From positions 1-6,553 of the forward strand of contig DSDR01000202.1 of NCBI GenBank assembly GCA_011048645.1: DNA of 6,553 bases. The letters are read 5' to 3'. Shown in pieces: positions 5,787 through 6,553 of the stretch. Under the pieces are notes generated by a model, which ran no database searches, had not been told where the DNA came from, and saw nothing but the letters and a program-made list of their open reading frames with translations. The position numbers were made by a program, and so were the translations under genes. Origin of the DNA: Phycisphaerales bacterium (GTDB lineage: Bacteria > Planctomycetota > Phycisphaerae > Sedimentisphaerales > Anaerohalosphaeraceae). Each line of letters begins with the position of its first letter. Position 1 is the stretch's first letter.

Positions 5787-6553
5787 CTACGAACGGACTA
5801 TGATCGCCTTAAGTTGTCGGCATTGTTTTTCTGGATTATCTAATATTGCCGAAGCCACAGCCACGGCCCGAATCCCCGTTTCCAGCACGGCCGGCAAATT
5901 TTGGGCATTGATACCGCCAATGGCCACGGGTCGGATGGAGGTGGAGGCCAATCGCTGGACGGCCTGTCGGATGTAGCCCAGTCCTGCCGGCGTAAGGCCG
6001 GGTTTGGTCGGGCTGGCAAAGGCCGGGCCAACTCCCACATAGTCATAGCCCGCGGTGACGGCTTCGTTAAGTTCATTGATCGCGTGGGTACTGCCGCCGA
6101 TGAGCATCGGTCTTTTCAGCAGTATTCGGGCAGATTTTGGCAAAATCTCGTCCTGTCCGAGATGGACGCCGTCGGCCTGAGCCAGGGCCGCGATGTCGGC
6201 GCGATCGTTGATGATTCCCAATGCTCCGTTGGTTCTGCATACATCTATAAATGACTCGGCCAGCGACAAAAAACGGCGGTCGGACAGGTTTTTTGCGCGA
6301 AGCTGAAGGGCGTCGGCGCCACCGGCAATGCAGCGTCGGGCCAGTTCCCGTGCGGCGGCGTCGGTCGTTTGCGGATCGACATTAATCAGTACATACAAGC
6401 CAATACGTTCGAGTTTATCCAGTTTATAAACGGCCTCAAAGACCGACTTTTCGAGGTCATAGGTCTCAAATCGAAGCCGTTCACAGATCGCCGCAACCTC
6501 GGCATCCAGCGTTCGGGTCATCTCGGCCAGGACGCGCAGGGCCTCGGTGGCGC
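5787..6553 (-). CDS. thiE: Thiamine phosphate synthase with N-terminal helical extension, 5' end outside window
   Basis: Joins the thiazole phosphate and hydroxymethylpyrimidine pyrophosphate to give thiamine phosphate, releasing pyrophosphate, in the cytosol. Numbering from the Met encoded at 6519-6521: TIM-barrel motifs LQLRAKN (72-78), IINDRADIA (103-111), GVHLGQDE (118-125), IGGSTH (141-146), GVGPAFASPTK (163-173) and PVAIGGIN (198-205) match the pyrophosphate, Mg2+ and thiazole sites; SPTK replaces the more usual TxTK. The TIM barrel begins at about residue 40. The frame stays open upstream of that Met to the window edge, reading ATEALRVLAE, which continues the helical EALRVL...R...LR pattern found in front of ThiE in planctomycetes and some other bacteria. 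The real start is therefore beyond 6553 and the Met at 6521 is internal. The stop is TAG at 5787-5789, with no clear terminator after it. Operon partners are not visible. Confidence 0.92.
   Translation of the reverse strand, partial: ATEALRVLAEMTRTLDAEVAAICERLRFETYDLEKSVFEAVYKLDKLERIGLYVLINVDPQTTDAAARELARRCIAGGADALQLRAKNLSDRRFLSLAESFIDVCRTNGALGIINDRADIAALAQADGVHLGQDEILPKSARILLKRPMLIGGSTHAINELNEAVTAGYDYVGVGPAFASPTKPGLTPAGLGYIRQAVQRLASTSIRPVAIGGINAQNLPAVLETGIRAVAVASAILDNPEKQCRQLKAIIVRS

Overview
The window looks like bacterial chromosome of moderate GC, probably from an uncultured member of the Planctomycetota or a related PVC-type lineage. This guess rests on the long N-terminally extended KtrB-type potassium channel, on ThiE fused to an upstream 'EALRVL' helical domain, and on the protein style overall. 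There is no rRNA or other marker gene to confirm it. I see no tRNA, CRISPR array, insertion sequence or phage gene.

Left to right: (1) the 3' part of a membrane fatty acid desaturase on the + strand (1-816). All three histidine boxes are present, but they lie in two reading frames joined at a run of six T. (2) A convergent Cof-type HAD hydrolase on the - strand (899-1783). (3) A broken AAA_14/DUF4143 ATPase on the - strand (1864-2698). Its ATPase front and its C-terminal half are both recognisable, but the middle of the protein is missing and the two halves are out of frame. (4) A potassium-uptake operon read leftward: the channel subunit ktrB (5335-3551), then the regulatory subunit ktrA (3473-2793). 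A GC-rich hairpin and an A/T-rich tract lie between them. (5) A gene-free stretch of about 450 bases (5336-5786) with two perfect DnaA boxes, three near matches, an A/T-rich segment and a 10-bp inverted repeat. It is a candidate replication origin or DnaA-controlled region. (6) The 3' part of thiE on the - strand (5787-6553), whose coding frame runs off the right edge.

The only clear functional unit is ktrB-ktrA: KtrB forms the K+ pathway in the membrane and KtrA is its cytosolic nucleotide-binding gating ring. The other genes are single housekeeping or accessory functions: lipid unsaturation, phosphate-ester hydrolysis and thiamine synthesis. I found no new multi-gene system. The most useful leads are the DnaA-box region, the four-helix extension of KtrB, and the two disrupted genes.
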